From positions 419,543-483,542 of the forward strand of contig JAJVDF010000771.1 in the NCBI GenBank assembly GCA_022410635.1: 64,000 nucleotides of DNA, in the 5' to 3' direction. Made by a program: the position numbers and the translations under genes. A model generated the notes under the pieces. The model did not search any database. It worked only from the letters and a program-made list of their open reading frames with translations, and was not told the DNA's origin. Below, piece after piece: positions 43,511 to 54,341 of this stretch (position 1 is its first letter; the number at the start of each line of letters is the position of its first letter). Source of the stretch: Tretioscincus oriximinensis (lineage: Eukaryota; Chordata; Lepidosauria; Squamata; Gymnophthalmidae).

Positions 43511-45961
43511 GTAAATGTAACGTCTTAGTGGTAATAAGAGTGTGCAGTGTATGGGGGTTGGTGTATAGACGGGTCTCCCAGCCAACTTCCTGTACGCACC
43601 AAAAGTGTTTCCTATGCATGGGCAAAGATTGGCTAAAGAGGCTTCCTTCCTCCAAGGGCTAGCTGTGGTGCAGGCTGGGAGCTGTAGTCTGCAGGGCTGC
43701 CCACTGCTTGGACTATATTTCCAAGCAGGCCCCACCACCAGCACAACAACAGCTCTGTTTCACTTTTTCACATTTGGGCTGNTGCTTCTGCTACAGCCAG
43801 CTTTGTGAAATTGCTGGGCATCCAGGCTTTTATAATAAGCACTTGTCGTTGTGAAAAATGGCGTAGAAAAGCATGCAGAACTTAAAACCTTAAAACAGGA
43901 AACAGAAATTCTGTCAGGAAGTAAGCTTGGCAGTTTGTTATTGTTTATATCTAGCATTTCGGCTGTAGGTACACTGATGTACTTTATTGNTTCATTAGGT
44001 ATAGCCCCTAACTGAGCTTGCTATATTTTAGGCTGAGGGACTGAGCTCACATTTGGCTGTCTTATGATGTAGTGGCACTATCATACATCCATATATTTTT
44101 CCCAAACTATGTCAGAACTTTAGAAAGAAAATAATATGATTATTTTTAGTGCTGTTTATTACATTAGAATATTTTAAAGAATATTTCTCAGCTTTTTCTC
44201 AGGTTTCCTCTGAATGTCATTTTTGTAAAGAACTCGTATTTTCCTTTCAGACTGTCATGCAGAAAATGAAATAAAAGCAAGAGATCCTATCCGATGCAGG
44301 GAATGTGGTTACAGAATAATGTACAAGAAAAGAACAAAAAGATGTATCCTTATGTGGTTTTTTTCTTCCTTGAATTTTACATTGAATTAAGCATATATGC
44401 GCTGAGAACTATATTCCATCATGCAGGGACACAATGGACTGTTTAAATTGTTTAGGATTACTGTTTCAATCACACCCTGATAACAAACCATAATAGGAGT
44501 GAAAATCCCAAACATCTTGAAGTGACTTCTGTGATATCATATCTCAGCCCTATTTATACATTTTACAAGTTTGGTTGCTCTTCTTAATTTAAATTCTATT
44601 TTTAAAAAATTAAACCTTAAGGCTAACTGGGGAGTTGTACTGTTTTACAGGTGTGTATTTTTTGTTTTATATTTTAATCTCAACCTCAGTGAAATAATCT
44701 CCATATTTCAAATAACAAATGCCATCCTATAACAAATATACTATAACTAATATTTCTCTATTCAAAAATAGCTGTGTGCAATCAGATAAGAAAACAATTA
44801 TTAAGGGGTGATAATAAAACATTGAATGAAATTTTGCAGAAATCCATAAGAATAGTGCCAAGGGCATTCCTTGAAACTGATGGGAGAGCATACAAAGGAA
44901 AGTATTTTTTCCACCCAGAGGGTTATTGGCCTGTGAAATTAATTTCCAGAAGAGTATAACTACTAGGATGGATCATTTGATGCTGCTTCTGGGATGGAGC
45001 AACAGACAGTACTCCTTAAATACTATTTGCAGGGAGTCTGGAAAAAATGAAGATTTTGCCTTCTTCTGTTCTGACTGCCCAAGTGCAATTGGTGGGCCTC
45101 TGTATGAGACAAAATGCTAGATTAGATGGGCTCTTGCCCACTTCAGCAAGGCTCTTCTTTCATTCTGTTGCTCTTGGTTGTCATAACTGTTGTTTGCATC
45201 AAAGACTTTGCAACTACTGAGTAAGGAGAAGTAGAAACTTAATGCTAAATCCTCTAATTTCATGTGAGATTTTGTTGCATCATCAGTAGGTTGTAGAGGT
45301 GTGTCAAACTTCTTCAATAATGACAATTTTTTCCAAGTTGAAGAAACTAATTCAATCCTGGACCTCTGAAACTGTCAGTGAAAGCATTGAGGGTGCAGTT
45401 GAATGGAAGATAAAACATAGGAGCCTGCTAAAGGCAAAGCAATGCTTCCTAGAAACTAAACCTTCTTTTGTAGCTGACCTTGCAATTATTCATTTTATTT
45501 TCCTGGTTTTGCCAAGCATACATCATTGTCGACCATTTCACTTTCTGATCAGTTGGAAAAAATAAGCTTTAAATTAAAACTAGATTGTATCTCAGAATAA
45601 AGACCTGCCATTCACGTTCTAGTGCAGACTACAGCAAGCTCAAGGTGGAACAAGCCATAACCTTCACTAGCATATGAATAAGAGGATCCTATTCTAAAAT
45701 ATAGAGTAGAATAAAGCATGGTACAAAAAGAGCCTAGGTTTTCTAGATATATAAATGGAACAGTTCTGATTCCCCTTTGCTAATTTTGGCTGTTTATCTA
45801 TGCTTCTTTGCCAGAAAAGATCTCAATAAAACTTAAACTTTCTAAAGAGAAATATAATATATTTTTTCCCTAAGGTATTACAGCTTTTTATTAGTAATTT
45901 CTTTCATGTGTTCTGATTTTCCTTAACCCTCATAATAGTGGTTGTATTTGATGCCCGATGA
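43450..45961 (+). CDS. POLR2K: POLR2K, RNA polymerases I/II/III subunit RPABC4 (RPB12)
   Basis: Smallest shared subunit of the three nuclear RNA polymerases, a zinc-ribbon protein. Three coding exons (43450-43510, 44251-44343, 45939-45961) give 177 bases, 58 aa plus stop, the same length as human. It begins [14 protein letters not shown], has two Cys pairs (C19/C22 and C36/C39) that bind zinc, and ends RTKRLVVFDAR. The 5' UTR is spliced: an acceptor TTTCTTTTAG ends 9 bases before the ATG. It is transcribed away from FBXO43, and SPAG1 follows on the same strand. Confidence 0.97.
43572..43955 (-). repeat. Unclassified 380-bp repeat (copy 3)
   Basis: Reversed copy beginning CCAGCCAACTTCCTGTACGC only about 60 bp after the POLR2K exon 1 donor, and running to the CTGTCAGGAAGTAAGC region. 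The ORFs on both strands here belong to the repeat. Confidence 0.65.
44251..44343 (+). CDS. POLR2K: POLR2K coding exon 2 (zinc ribbon)
   Basis: Acceptor TTCCTTTCAG; encodes [20 protein letters not shown] then [11 protein letters not shown] and one base; donor GTATCC. It carries three of the four zinc-binding cysteines. Confidence 0.97.
44815..45165 (+). mobile_element. CR1-like LINE 3' fragment
   Basis: GGCATTCCTTGAAACTGATGG, then AAAGTATTTTTTCCACCCAGAG and the CTGCCCAAGTGCAATTGGTG region. POLR2K intron 2. Confidence 0.75.
45580..45725. mobile_element. Possible old P2 MITE copy
   Basis: Shows diverged P2 blocks: TATCTCAGAATAAAGACCTGCC, then CACGTTCTAGTGCAGACTA, and a right part with ACTAGCATATGAATA. 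In POLR2K intron 2. Much more diverged than the other copies. Confidence 0.4.
45939..45961 (+). CDS. POLR2K: POLR2K coding exon 3 (last seven codons and stop)
   Basis: Only 23 coding bases: the split Leu codon (T|TG), then VVFDAR and TGA. The acceptor is CATAATAG, with a pyrimidine-rich stretch just upstream. The exact match to the invariant LVVFDAR tail makes this tiny exon secure. Confidence 0.95.
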
Positions 45962-46080
45962 AGAGAACGAAAAATATACTTGATTTACCTCATTGTTTGC
46001 TGGATTCTTCTTCTGATGGCCTTTGATTTTATATTTTCCCTGAACAACTATGTCTTTTTGTTCTGATAAGTAAATTATTC

Positions 46081-46095
46081 AATAAACCCAATAAA
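46081..46095 (+). terminator. POLR2K: POLR2K polyadenylation signals
   Basis: Two AATAAA hexamers (46081-46086 and 46090-46095) about 120-130 bases past the stop codon, followed by T-rich sequence near 46100-46125. Confidence 0.75.
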
Positions 46096-46885
46096 AACTT
46101 TGTTTATTTTTGTATCTTTTTTCCTGCAGTTAAATTTGAGCAAACTTTTTAAAAGACTGATTATGTTCTACTATTTGTAATTCAGATTGTTTACATTTAA
46201 ACTTTATTTTTCTAGCTAATTTGGTGGCAATATGGTAAAACAGAATCAGGCAAATAAAGCTTCAAATTCTGAGATAACCTTAAAAATCTTAATTTGTAGC
46301 TTAGCTGGTCATGAACAGTGACATGTTGAACTGCAGGCCTGGGATAATCAGATGGGATGGGGGATGGCTTTGATATCCATGAACTCCTACCAAAACCTTG
46401 CAACTTTAATTGGAAACAATACGTGATGTACCTAGATTAGATTCCCATTCTAGGAAAGAAACTGTTTCTTTCTTTTGCATTTTCTATAAATTTTGATAAC
46501 CAAGATCAGCCAAATGTTCCGCCCCCCTTTGGGTTTAGTACTATACCATTGTCAGTAAAACCAAGCTCAGTAGTCATTAAGATCTTGAGCATATATGGAA
46601 ACACTATCTAATACACATGCAGAAACAGGTCCTGTAACAAACTCAGTGCTATGAGTTCCTTTCCAGGTACTAAGGTTGCTTCCATTATTCTAGTAGATAA
46701 GTCTACATCATGCACAACTGGGATATTTTTGTGCATTTGTGAAAAAGAATAGGAAGAACCTAACACTGGCTGTGTTCCTGTAGCTAAACATGTAACAGTA
46801 GAATTTAATTGGATAATAAGGATCTTGTAGGACATCTGTACAAATAGTGAATGCAAATAAGATTATTGAAGAACTGTTGGGCTGA

Positions 46886-47140
46886 TTCTCTTTATTTATT
46901 TATTTGTACTTGTATCCACGCTATACCCGAAGATTTCAGGGCGGCCAACCATAGGGTGGCACACCTAGCTTTTGTTGCTTTCTCCATAACAGACACCCTG
47001 TGGAGTAGATGGGGCTGAGAGAGTTCAAAGAACTGTGACTGGCCCAAGGTCACTCAGCTGGCTTTCGTGGAGGAGTGGGGAATCGAACCGGGAGACTACC
47101 AGGTATGAGTCCAACACCCTAACCACTACACCAAACATGT
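46886..47140 (-). mobile_element. tRNA-derived SINE with L2-like tail
   Basis: Same family, reversed, tail at left, full head at right. Between POLR2K and SPAG1. Confidence 0.8.
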
Positions 47141-47364
47141 AACCTTTGTCCCAGACAGGGGACTAAGGGCCTGCTGTCCAAATGTTATTCCGAGTTAACT
47201 AGTGCCCTCTCTAGCTTTGGTCTTCAAAGTTGTTCTATCACAGTAATTTGGTATAAGATGTTCTATTTTATCACTAACATCAGACTTTCCCTTATGGACT
47301 TTAAGAGGAATTTGAAAACCATTTTTGCATGTGTTTTAGGAAAGCTTTTATTGCTTATTTGATT

Positions 47365-47575
47365 ATAAATTTATTTATTTATTTACATTTATACCCTGCC
47401 CCATATCCGAAGGCCTTGGGGCGGCAACAACAAAAAACTACAAAATTTACATTTTAAAACCGTAACAATCCGTATCCAAAGGTGGAGGGAAAAAACAGCA
47501 TTTCTTCAACCAAAGGCCAGGTAGAAGAGGTGTGTCTTTGAAGGAAAACACTGGATGTGTCTCAGAATACCCCTC
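47365..47575 (-). mobile_element. L2-like LINE 3' fragment
   Basis: (TTTA)n, CCCTGCCCCATATCCGAAGG, then the GGTGGAGGGAAAAAACAGCA and CAACCAAAGGCCAGGTAGAAG blocks. Confidence 0.6.
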
Positions 47576-48258
47576 GTTCCTTCAGCCAGCGTTGCTAAAG
47601 ATGACAAAGAACTAATGGGCAATACTTTGCCTTGAACAGAGTTAGTTACTACAGTGGCCACACACTTGTCAGGACAGCATCAGCCCACGGTACTTCCAGA
47701 GTATTCAGAATAGTCAACAATGGCATACATACAAAATGACGTTTCCTGAAAGAGTCAAGTGCGTTTGGTTCCAAATCCTCTTTACTCATAAATCAAACAT
47801 AAAGCTGACAAAATACCTAATAACGGCATTGAAGACTAAAAAATTAAAGCTCCTTAAAACTGCAATATGGAAATATTTAAATTAGTGTATAGAATTTGCA
47901 ATTAGAAGAGTTGACAGCAATAAACAGGCTGGGTGGCTTTAAGAAAGGGTTAAACAAATTAATTTAGGCCAGGTGTATTAGTCACTAGTAAAATTTATTC
48001 CTGGCTACTGCCTAGAGAATGATAGTAAGGACTGATTCACATTTGGCCTGTTTCAGAAAATGTTCTAAGGGGCCTGCTGTCAAGATGCCATTCTGGGTTC
48101 TGCCATGGCCTGTGCTAGCCCAGAACAGTGCTGGGAGAATTGCACTGGGAACCCCAAAATATCTAGGGTTTTTTTTAGTTCTCGTGTGCAGAGCGTGCAC
48201 AAGGGTTTTGTGATTTACTTTAGGAGCAGGATCGGAAGTTATGACTCTCCAGATGGTA

Positions 48259-48383
48259 TTCCCAGAAAAGACACCAGGAGTGACATCATTTGTGATGTGA
48301 CTTCTGGTCCTGCAGCACCATTCCCAGAAGCAAAGTCCAGAAATGACATCATTTGTGATGTCACTTCCAGCTCTGGTAACCCA
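48259..48383. repeat. 63-bp tandem duplication with inner inverted repeat
   Basis: Two units starting TTCCCAGAA (about 48259 and 48321). Each carries TGACATCATTTGTGATGTSA (48281-48300 and 48344-48363), an inverted repeat of CRE/AP-1-like TGACATCA. POLR2K-SPAG1 interval. Origin unknown. Confidence 0.7.
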
Positions 48384-49282
48384 AAAAATCCCAGTAAAAA
48401 TCCTGGGACAGTGACTACCATTCATCTTGCTCATATCTTGTTCAGTATCGGGGTTCTTGCAAAATGTATGAGATTCTTATGTGACTCCCAGCTTAAGGCA
48501 TGACTAGTGGACAGCAAGTCCCTTAGATCTCTTTCTGGAGTAGAATAAGGCCAAGTGTGAATGAGTCTGAGGATACCTCTAAAGGGCTGTGGTCTAGCAA
48601 TATCTTTCCAGCTTAAGAATACCAGAACCCATTGATGGACAATTGTGAGACACAATGGGTTGTGCCTCAACCCAGCAGAGCTCCTTATGTTCTTAAATTT
48701 CCAAAATTTAAAAGCACAGTGCAAACCCTAATCAATGGAATCAGATGTTATGAGTCTGAGTTACTGGATCTCTATCTAATTTGCTGTCAATATGAAGCCT
48801 TCTCCCCATATAGAAATATAAGCTGAGGGCAACAGAAACATAATTTCCTGATGAAGGTCCGCAGTAAGCTGGATTCAAACCTTGTTTGAGCCTGAGGATA
48901 ATACGTTGCTAGTGGAAATTGGTATATGTTTTTTCCTCAGTAGCATTGATTCAAACTCTCAGGAGTGCCAAAAACAGCAAAGCCATCATTATTAAATAAT
49001 AGATGTAAATAGTGCATCATCTCAAAGCCAAGGCAGTATTAGGATTCAGAATTGAAAGAATCTAGAAGTGCCAAAGCTGGCATTGCTAGAATTCTAAAAA
49101 TGTATGGCAGCCATCAATTTCAATGCTCTTCCACCTGAAGTAATGAAGTGCCATTTTTTCAGTGTTTAGAAATGTGTAGACAGTACCAAATCTAAATATT
49201 TTTTCTGTCTCAGATACACAAATATTTTAGATTTCAAAACTGAATAACGAAGGAGCCTTTACTCTCCTTGAGGGTTATAAAA

Positions 49283-49650
49283 GTGCCCCAGCCAACTTCC
49301 TGAAGCAGCATAAATGTTTCCTGTGAGTGGGACTGGGTGCAGATTGGCTAAAGATGCTTCCTCCTTCCCAGGGCTAGCTGTGGTTCAGGCTGGGAGCTGT
49401 AGTCTGCAGGGCAAGACCCTATGTGTGTTGCTGCTCAGACTACATTCTTTTTACATTTGAGCTGCTCCCGCCAGCTTCGTGAAGCTGCTGGGCATCCAAG
49501 CTTTTATAATAAGCACTTGTCATTGTGGAAAATAATGTGTAGAAAAGGAGGCAGAAATGCAACTTAAAACCATAAATCAGAAATTCTGCCAGGAAGTAGA
49601 GAAACAGGAAGCCAGCATCTGTTATTGTTTACATCTTGCAATAATCCTCT
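49283..49650 (-). repeat. Unclassified 380-bp repeat (copy 4)
   Basis: Reversed copy: GCCAACTTCCTGAAGCAGCA, GGGCTAGCTGTGGTTCAGGC, GCTTTTATAATAAGCACTTG. The POLR2K and SPAG1 copies are the closest pair. Confidence 0.65.
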
Positions 49651-49867
49651 GAGAGTTTGCATTTTGTCAGTAATAATAAGAGTAGATTTTTAAAAAGCCC
49701 ATGGCTGGAAGTCCCTGTAATTCTAATTCACATGCTTATCATACACGTGCTTGTTTTTTCAAATTATTTTATTGCTAATAGATAGTGGGGGCGTATTTTT
49801 ATTTACAGATATGTTTATTAAGCTGTTTTCTTCTTGCTTTGTGCAAAATAAGCCCTATTCTCTAAAT

Positions 49868-50357
49868 TCCTCTTCAGCCTCGAAAGGCGACGTTTGAGAG
49901 GTGATCTGATTGAAGTGTACAAAATCATGCATGGGATGGGTAGGGTGAATAGAGAAAAAATGTTTTCTCTTTCACACATTAGGATGGCACTCCTTGAAAC
50001 TGATGGGTAGAAAGGTGAGAACAGACAAAGGAAAGTATTTTTTCACCCAGAGGGTCATCGGCCTGTGGAATTTACTTCCTGAAGAGGTAGTGGTAGCTAA
50101 CAGCTTGGATAGTTTCAAGACAGGACTAGACAGGTTTATGGACACCAAGGGTACAATGGGTACTAGGATGGATGTCTGGATGCTGCCTCCAGGATGGAGC
50201 AACAGGCAGGACTCCTGAAATACCATTTTCAGGGACTCGTGAACAGTTGCATATTTTGCTTTCCTCCGTTCAGATTGCCCAGGTGCATCTGGTGGGCCTC
50301 TGTGTGAGACAGATGGTGTCTGGCCTGATCCAGTATGGCTCTTATGTTCTTATGTTC
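49868..50357 (+). mobile_element. CR1-like LINE 3' end (TTCTTATG family)
   Basis: C-terminal codons (LERRRLRGDLIEVYK-type, then KVRTDKGKYFFTQRVIGLWN) with a 3' UTR matching 33255-33470 and closing CTTATGTTCTTATG. It abuts a P2 MITE. Confidence 0.82.
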
Positions 50358-50363
50358 CACTCA

Positions 50364-50734
50364 GCCCCTGTACCCACTGAGCCTTAGTCTGGGTTATATC
50401 TCAGGGCAGAAATTGGCCATTCACATGCCAGATGACCCCTTTTTAGGGGGGTTGAAAACCCATTTTTGGGGTGCCTCCCTTTTTTTCTGAGGAAAAAAAA
50501 TTAAAAAACAAAAAAAATTGAAAAAAATCTTTTTTTGAAAACGTTTTCCTCAGAAAAAACTGAGAGGCACCCCAAAAACGGGTTTTCACCCTGCCCCCCA
50601 AAGGGGTCATCTGGTCAGCCAATGTAGGCTATGGCAAGACCCAATGGGGGGCTGCCATAGCCTACACTAACATATAGATGACAGGCTCCTACTGCTAGAT
50701 ATAACCCAGAATAAGGCTCAGAGGGAACAGGGCC
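50364..50734. mobile_element. P2 palindromic MITE interrupted by a P1 copy
   Basis: Flanked by TCA on both sides (50361-50363, 50735-50737). Without the inserted P1 copy it is about 178 bp, the same as the copy at 2344. It lies just upstream of the SPAG1 promoter. Confidence 0.8.
50428..50620. mobile_element. P1 palindromic MITE, copy 8, nested in a P2 MITE
   Basis: Lacks the first bases of the left end (starts CCAGATGACC) but has a complete right end GGTCAGCC. It interrupts a P2 element between its CACATGC and TGTAGGCTATGGC sequences. Confidence 0.85.
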
Positions 50735-50957
50735 TCAGTTCAAACCAAATTGCAATGGCGTGTTGAAAACGACAGCATTCTTTTCCACTCCATTCCTAGC
50801 TAAACATTTACTTTTAAACTTTCTCCATTTCTGAAGACTGAGCCATATTTTACTTTGGATTAAACTAAAAATAATAATCATTCGGGAGAAGTTTATTATT
50901 CAANACTTCTAGATGTGTGAACAGGCAGCAGGGGACCAGACAGGGCTGCATGTGAGT

Positions 50958-50971
50958 GTTTCTATAGCAAC
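50958..50971 (+). promoter_or_regulatory. X-box (RFX) motif upstream of SPAG1
   Basis: GTTTCTATAGCAAC differs from the RFX consensus GTTNCCATRGNAAC by one base in the first half-site (and lacks nothing in the AGCAAC half). RFX factors with FOXJ1 drive ciliary genes, so the site suits SPAG1's known role. It is about 180 bp upstream of the first donor. Confidence 0.6.
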
Positions 50972-51041
50972 GTCTCACGCGGCAAGAGGCCGGCAGAGAG
51001 TTGTCAGCCCAGGCCGCCGCGAGGGTGCTGTTANTAAACCA

Positions 51042-51052
51042 GCGCATGCGCA
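51042..51052 (+). promoter_or_regulatory. NRF1-type site
   Basis: GCGCATGCGCA is a perfect NRF1 consensus palindrome in the SPAG1 CpG promoter. Confidence 0.6.
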
Positions 51053-51286
51053 CTTAAGAAACGGTCCGTCGCGCTAGGAAACCTGTGGTGGTCTTAGTCC
51101 TGCACGAAAACGGCTTCGCTTGCAGCCAACGATTTCCTCAGGTGGGTGTGAGAGGCGAGCGCGTTGGTGAGGTCCTGGCCGCCTTCTCTTTTTCCATCTC
51201 ATCTCCTTCCTAATGGGTTTGGATGGCAGGAGAACAAAACGCGGAAAAAAGGCGGCGTTAACTTAAGGGAACAAGCAGGTGCCTAT

Positions 51287-51395
51287 AAATTTATTCCACT
51301 TTAATTGGACATTCTACCATAAAGCAGGGATATTCTGGAATAAATCAGTCCACACCATGCTTTATTGTGGAATATCCAACTATAGTGGAATAAAT
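51287..51395. mobile_element. P3 palindromic MITE
   Basis: The ends ATTTATTCCACT and AGTGGAATAAAT are inverted, and inner blocks (TTGGA, ATTC, ATAAAGCA) also pair across the element. In SPAG1 intron 1, 146 bp after the first donor. Confidence 0.7.
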
Positions 51396-51784
51396 AAGTG
51401 ATGTATGGATGCAGCTTGAGAGGGCAGGGCTGCTGCTGCTGTGCAGCTTCTTCCATAGTGTGCAACAAGATCACTTAGAAAGGAGAAGGCGAAGTGAGCC
51501 TGAGGCTATGCTTGATCAAGTTTCTGCAGTTTATAGGTGAGCTCAAGACTCATAAAGCTCACCAGAAAGTCACTTTTGTGAAGTCTCACGCTTTGCATGT
51601 TAATAGTCCTGCAAACCCTTCCAAAGGTGATAAGAGTTTACACAGTGAAATATTTGAGGGAATTTCTAGCAAACAGCCTCATAGCATTTTAGGGAATAAC
51701 AAAGAAAAGGGTAGGTGTAGCTTCATAGACAGATCTACTTCTTCAGATGCTGTGTTGTGAATGATTGCCTAGGGACAGGCATTT

Positions 51785-51990
51785 GTTTATTATTTAATTA
51801 ATTACATTTGTACCTTGCCCCATACCTGAAGGTCTCAGGGCAGCAACAATAAAAACAGTACAAAATTTACATTTTAAAACATTAACAACCAGTGTCTGAA
51901 GGTGGAGGGAATGGAGCGCCTGGACTACCATAGAAATATAAATGAGTGTTGCTGGTTGAATATTAGGGACAATATAATGAGTGTATTTAA
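51785..51990 (-). mobile_element. L2-like LINE 3' fragment
   Basis: ATTAATTACATTTGTACCTTGCC then CATACCTGAAGGTCTCAGGG and a GGTGGAGGGAA block. SPAG1 intron 1. Confidence 0.55.
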
Positions 51991-52263
51991 GGCTCCTTGG
52001 GGGAAGGAAGAGCAAGTCTGAAATGTCAAGTGAATAGTAGGCTCTTAGACCAGTTTCTGGAACAAATATGACCTAATGTAAATCTGTTTTTTTACTGTGT
52101 GATTATGACAAATGAAGATAGTGACTGGCCTTAGGATCTCATAGAACTGAACTTCATAAAGTGCTCTACTGTTCTGTAAACTGAGCATTTTTGTAACATT
52201 AAAAAATAAAGAAAGAGAAGGTATTAGGTCTGAGAAGCAGCATAAATTGTACCTTGTCATACT

Positions 52264-52400
52264 GTTTTTAATCTGAAGAAGTAGACTTGTCTATGAAATC
52301 TCATGCTGCCTACCTGTTTCCTGTTAGTCTCCAAGTGATACAAGCCCCCTTTGCTGGACTTTCTGAACTAAAACTAACACAGTTATTTCCCTGAAATCAG
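52264..52400 (-). repeat. Amniote interspersed repeat, same family, reversed
   Basis: CTGAAGAAGTAGACTTGTCT, AAATCTCATGCTGCCTACCT and TAACACAGTTATTTCCCTGA are the complement of the family. SPAG1 intron 1. Confidence 0.55.
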
Positions 52401-53115
52401 TTTTTAATGAAGATAAAAATATTCAAAATATTTTGGTGGCTGTGGCATATATTAAACTAGCAAAGAATTGGATAATAGAAAAAGAACTGGATAGTTGATA
52501 GTGGGAATGTTATTTGTTCAGCTGGAGAAATCAAAGCCTTTTGAAAGCTCTGTGAACCATGTGACTTAGTATAGTACATAGCAACAGTTGCTAACAATTG
52601 AAAGAACCTGCTACTGTAATTGAAAAAAAGAAAAAATGGGTTGGAAGAGATTTTGTTTTTAGAAAAGCTCATTTCCAATTTGTCAGATTTGTTTTGATGT
52701 TCCTGTCCTGCTTTTCTTTACGTTTCACAGTAAAATAAAACGTCTGTGTTTTATGAATAGGGAATACTAGGTAGCCAAGGCATGAAAGGATTTGCTTCTT
52801 ACTATGTGCTATAGACTGAGGGTGTGTCTAGTCCTACCCATGGAAACATATTTACTACTGACAGGAAGTTGTCTGGGGGACTGGTCTGTATATTATGTCT
52901 ACAAGAATCTCTAGTAAATAGAAAATCTCATAACTGGATTAGGAATTTTGTCATACATTTGGTCAAAGTTGAAAGCAAACAGGTACATTATCTTTGAACA
53001 GATATATAACTATCTTAAAAAACTACAGAAAACAGCAATGCTGCTAATTAAAAGAAAGAACTTATATACATCATTCAAATTGGAGTGGAAATTGACTTAC
53101 AATTACCCACAAGTC

Positions 53116-53262
53116 AATTTCAGAGAAATAGCCATGTTAGTCTAGTAGAAAGTCCAGCAAAGGAGCTAGCAGCACTTTGAGACTAACTTGAGAAAAGTGG
53201 ATGGCATAAGCTTTCGTAGACACATCTACTTCTTCAGATGCTGTTTCTACTTCTTCAGATGC
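53116..53262 (+). repeat. Amniote interspersed repeat, same family
   Basis: Close to the 3981 copy (TTTCAGAGAAATAGCCATGT; GGCATAAGCTTTCGTAGACA). The TACTTCTTCAGATGCT end is duplicated (53228-53243 and 53250-53265). Confidence 0.65.
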
Positions 53263-53504
53263 TATGAGAAATTACCCACAAGTGCATCTTAACTATTAAT
53301 GATGGGGGGAAAAAACAGGAAAGTCATGATAATAAGGTCATAGGATTATCATGTTGATCATGAAACAGTTGTTTTGCAAGTTGTTTTCTTGGGCTCAAGA
53401 GGGCTGAAAAATAAAAATCAGTTGGTATGTATTGGCACTCTTTTTAACCATATTTCTTAATTTTTTTGCTCAGCGTGAGCAATTAGCAGTTTACTTATAT
53501 TTTT

Positions 53505-53990
53505 TAAATAATAGTAATAAATTTATTAGTTGACAAAACAAAATACAATAATGTGGCATACAACAAAATACAGTAAGATGACATACAACATCACTATTTC
53601 CACCCTCTGTTTGTTCATTGGGCTAAAGTAGGTAGCATTGAATACACCAAAGGCAATGAACTGCCTCCAATTTGTTTCCCATAAAGATTTGGGGTGCATG
53701 TCCGTTATCCGCATCCTTTTTTCCTAANTGAGTCAAATAGAAGCATTTCTGCTAAATAATCATACCAACCTGTCCATTTATTGTTGTCTTTCCAACCCCT
53801 TGCAATAACAATATGTGTTGCCCACATACACCTTTGCAGCACATATAAAGTATNATTTTGTGCATTTTGTGGTTCATTCTATGCATGATTAGAAATTCTT
53901 TCATTCTTGGTATCACTATCCCCAATATACTCCTGATTTCCCTGGCTAATACATTCTAAAAGTCCAAAACATATTGACATTCATCCCACA
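53505..53990 (-). mobile_element. L1-type LINE 3' fragment
   Basis: Minus strand encodes a decayed relative of the 16866 copy: QRCMWATHIVIARGWKD, then a Trp/Asn-rich tail, and the same kind of 3' end. SPAG1 intron 1. Confidence 0.6.
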
Positions 53991-54201
53991 CATTTGTTTG
54001 TTGGTTAATTCAGAAACCTTATCAGAAGTGGAATTTACACAGGTCTCAAAAGTAAAGTAGCAATTCTGTACTTACCTTCAGTTGAACAATATTTATAATA
54101 CAGATAAATGAATATAGCCATTAATCATTAAGCCTGTATAATTTCAAAGACTCATATACTATTTAATATACTATTAAATAAAGTATTTTATTTTTCTAGG
54201 C

Positions 54202-54341
54202 ATGAATGCAGATAACCTTTCATCTTTGTTTGGTCAAGGAACAACAAAAGCATACCAAATTCCTATTGAGCATCTAGATTACCAATTTATTGAAACATGC
54301 AATGATGTTAAATATTTAGAAAAAATTCTCAAGATATTAAG
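54202..54341 (+). CDS. SPAG1: SPAG1 coding exon 1
   Basis: The exon opens at 54200 after the acceptor TTTTTCTAG with the ATG two bases in, so the 5' UTR lies in an upstream exon. It encodes the start through LEKILKILR (last codon split) and ends at GTAAAT. The IPIEHLD motif is conserved. Confidence 0.95.

Larger units (their letters stand above)
50940..51141 (+). promoter_or_regulatory. SPAG1: SPAG1 promoter and non-coding first exon
   Basis: A CpG-rich, TATA-less block. It contains an X-box (50958-50971) and an NRF1-type GCGCATGCGCA (51042-51052). A candidate first exon ends at 51141 (TTTCCTCAG|GTGGGT) and would splice to the coding exon at 54200, an intron of about 3 kb. Confidence 0.65.
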
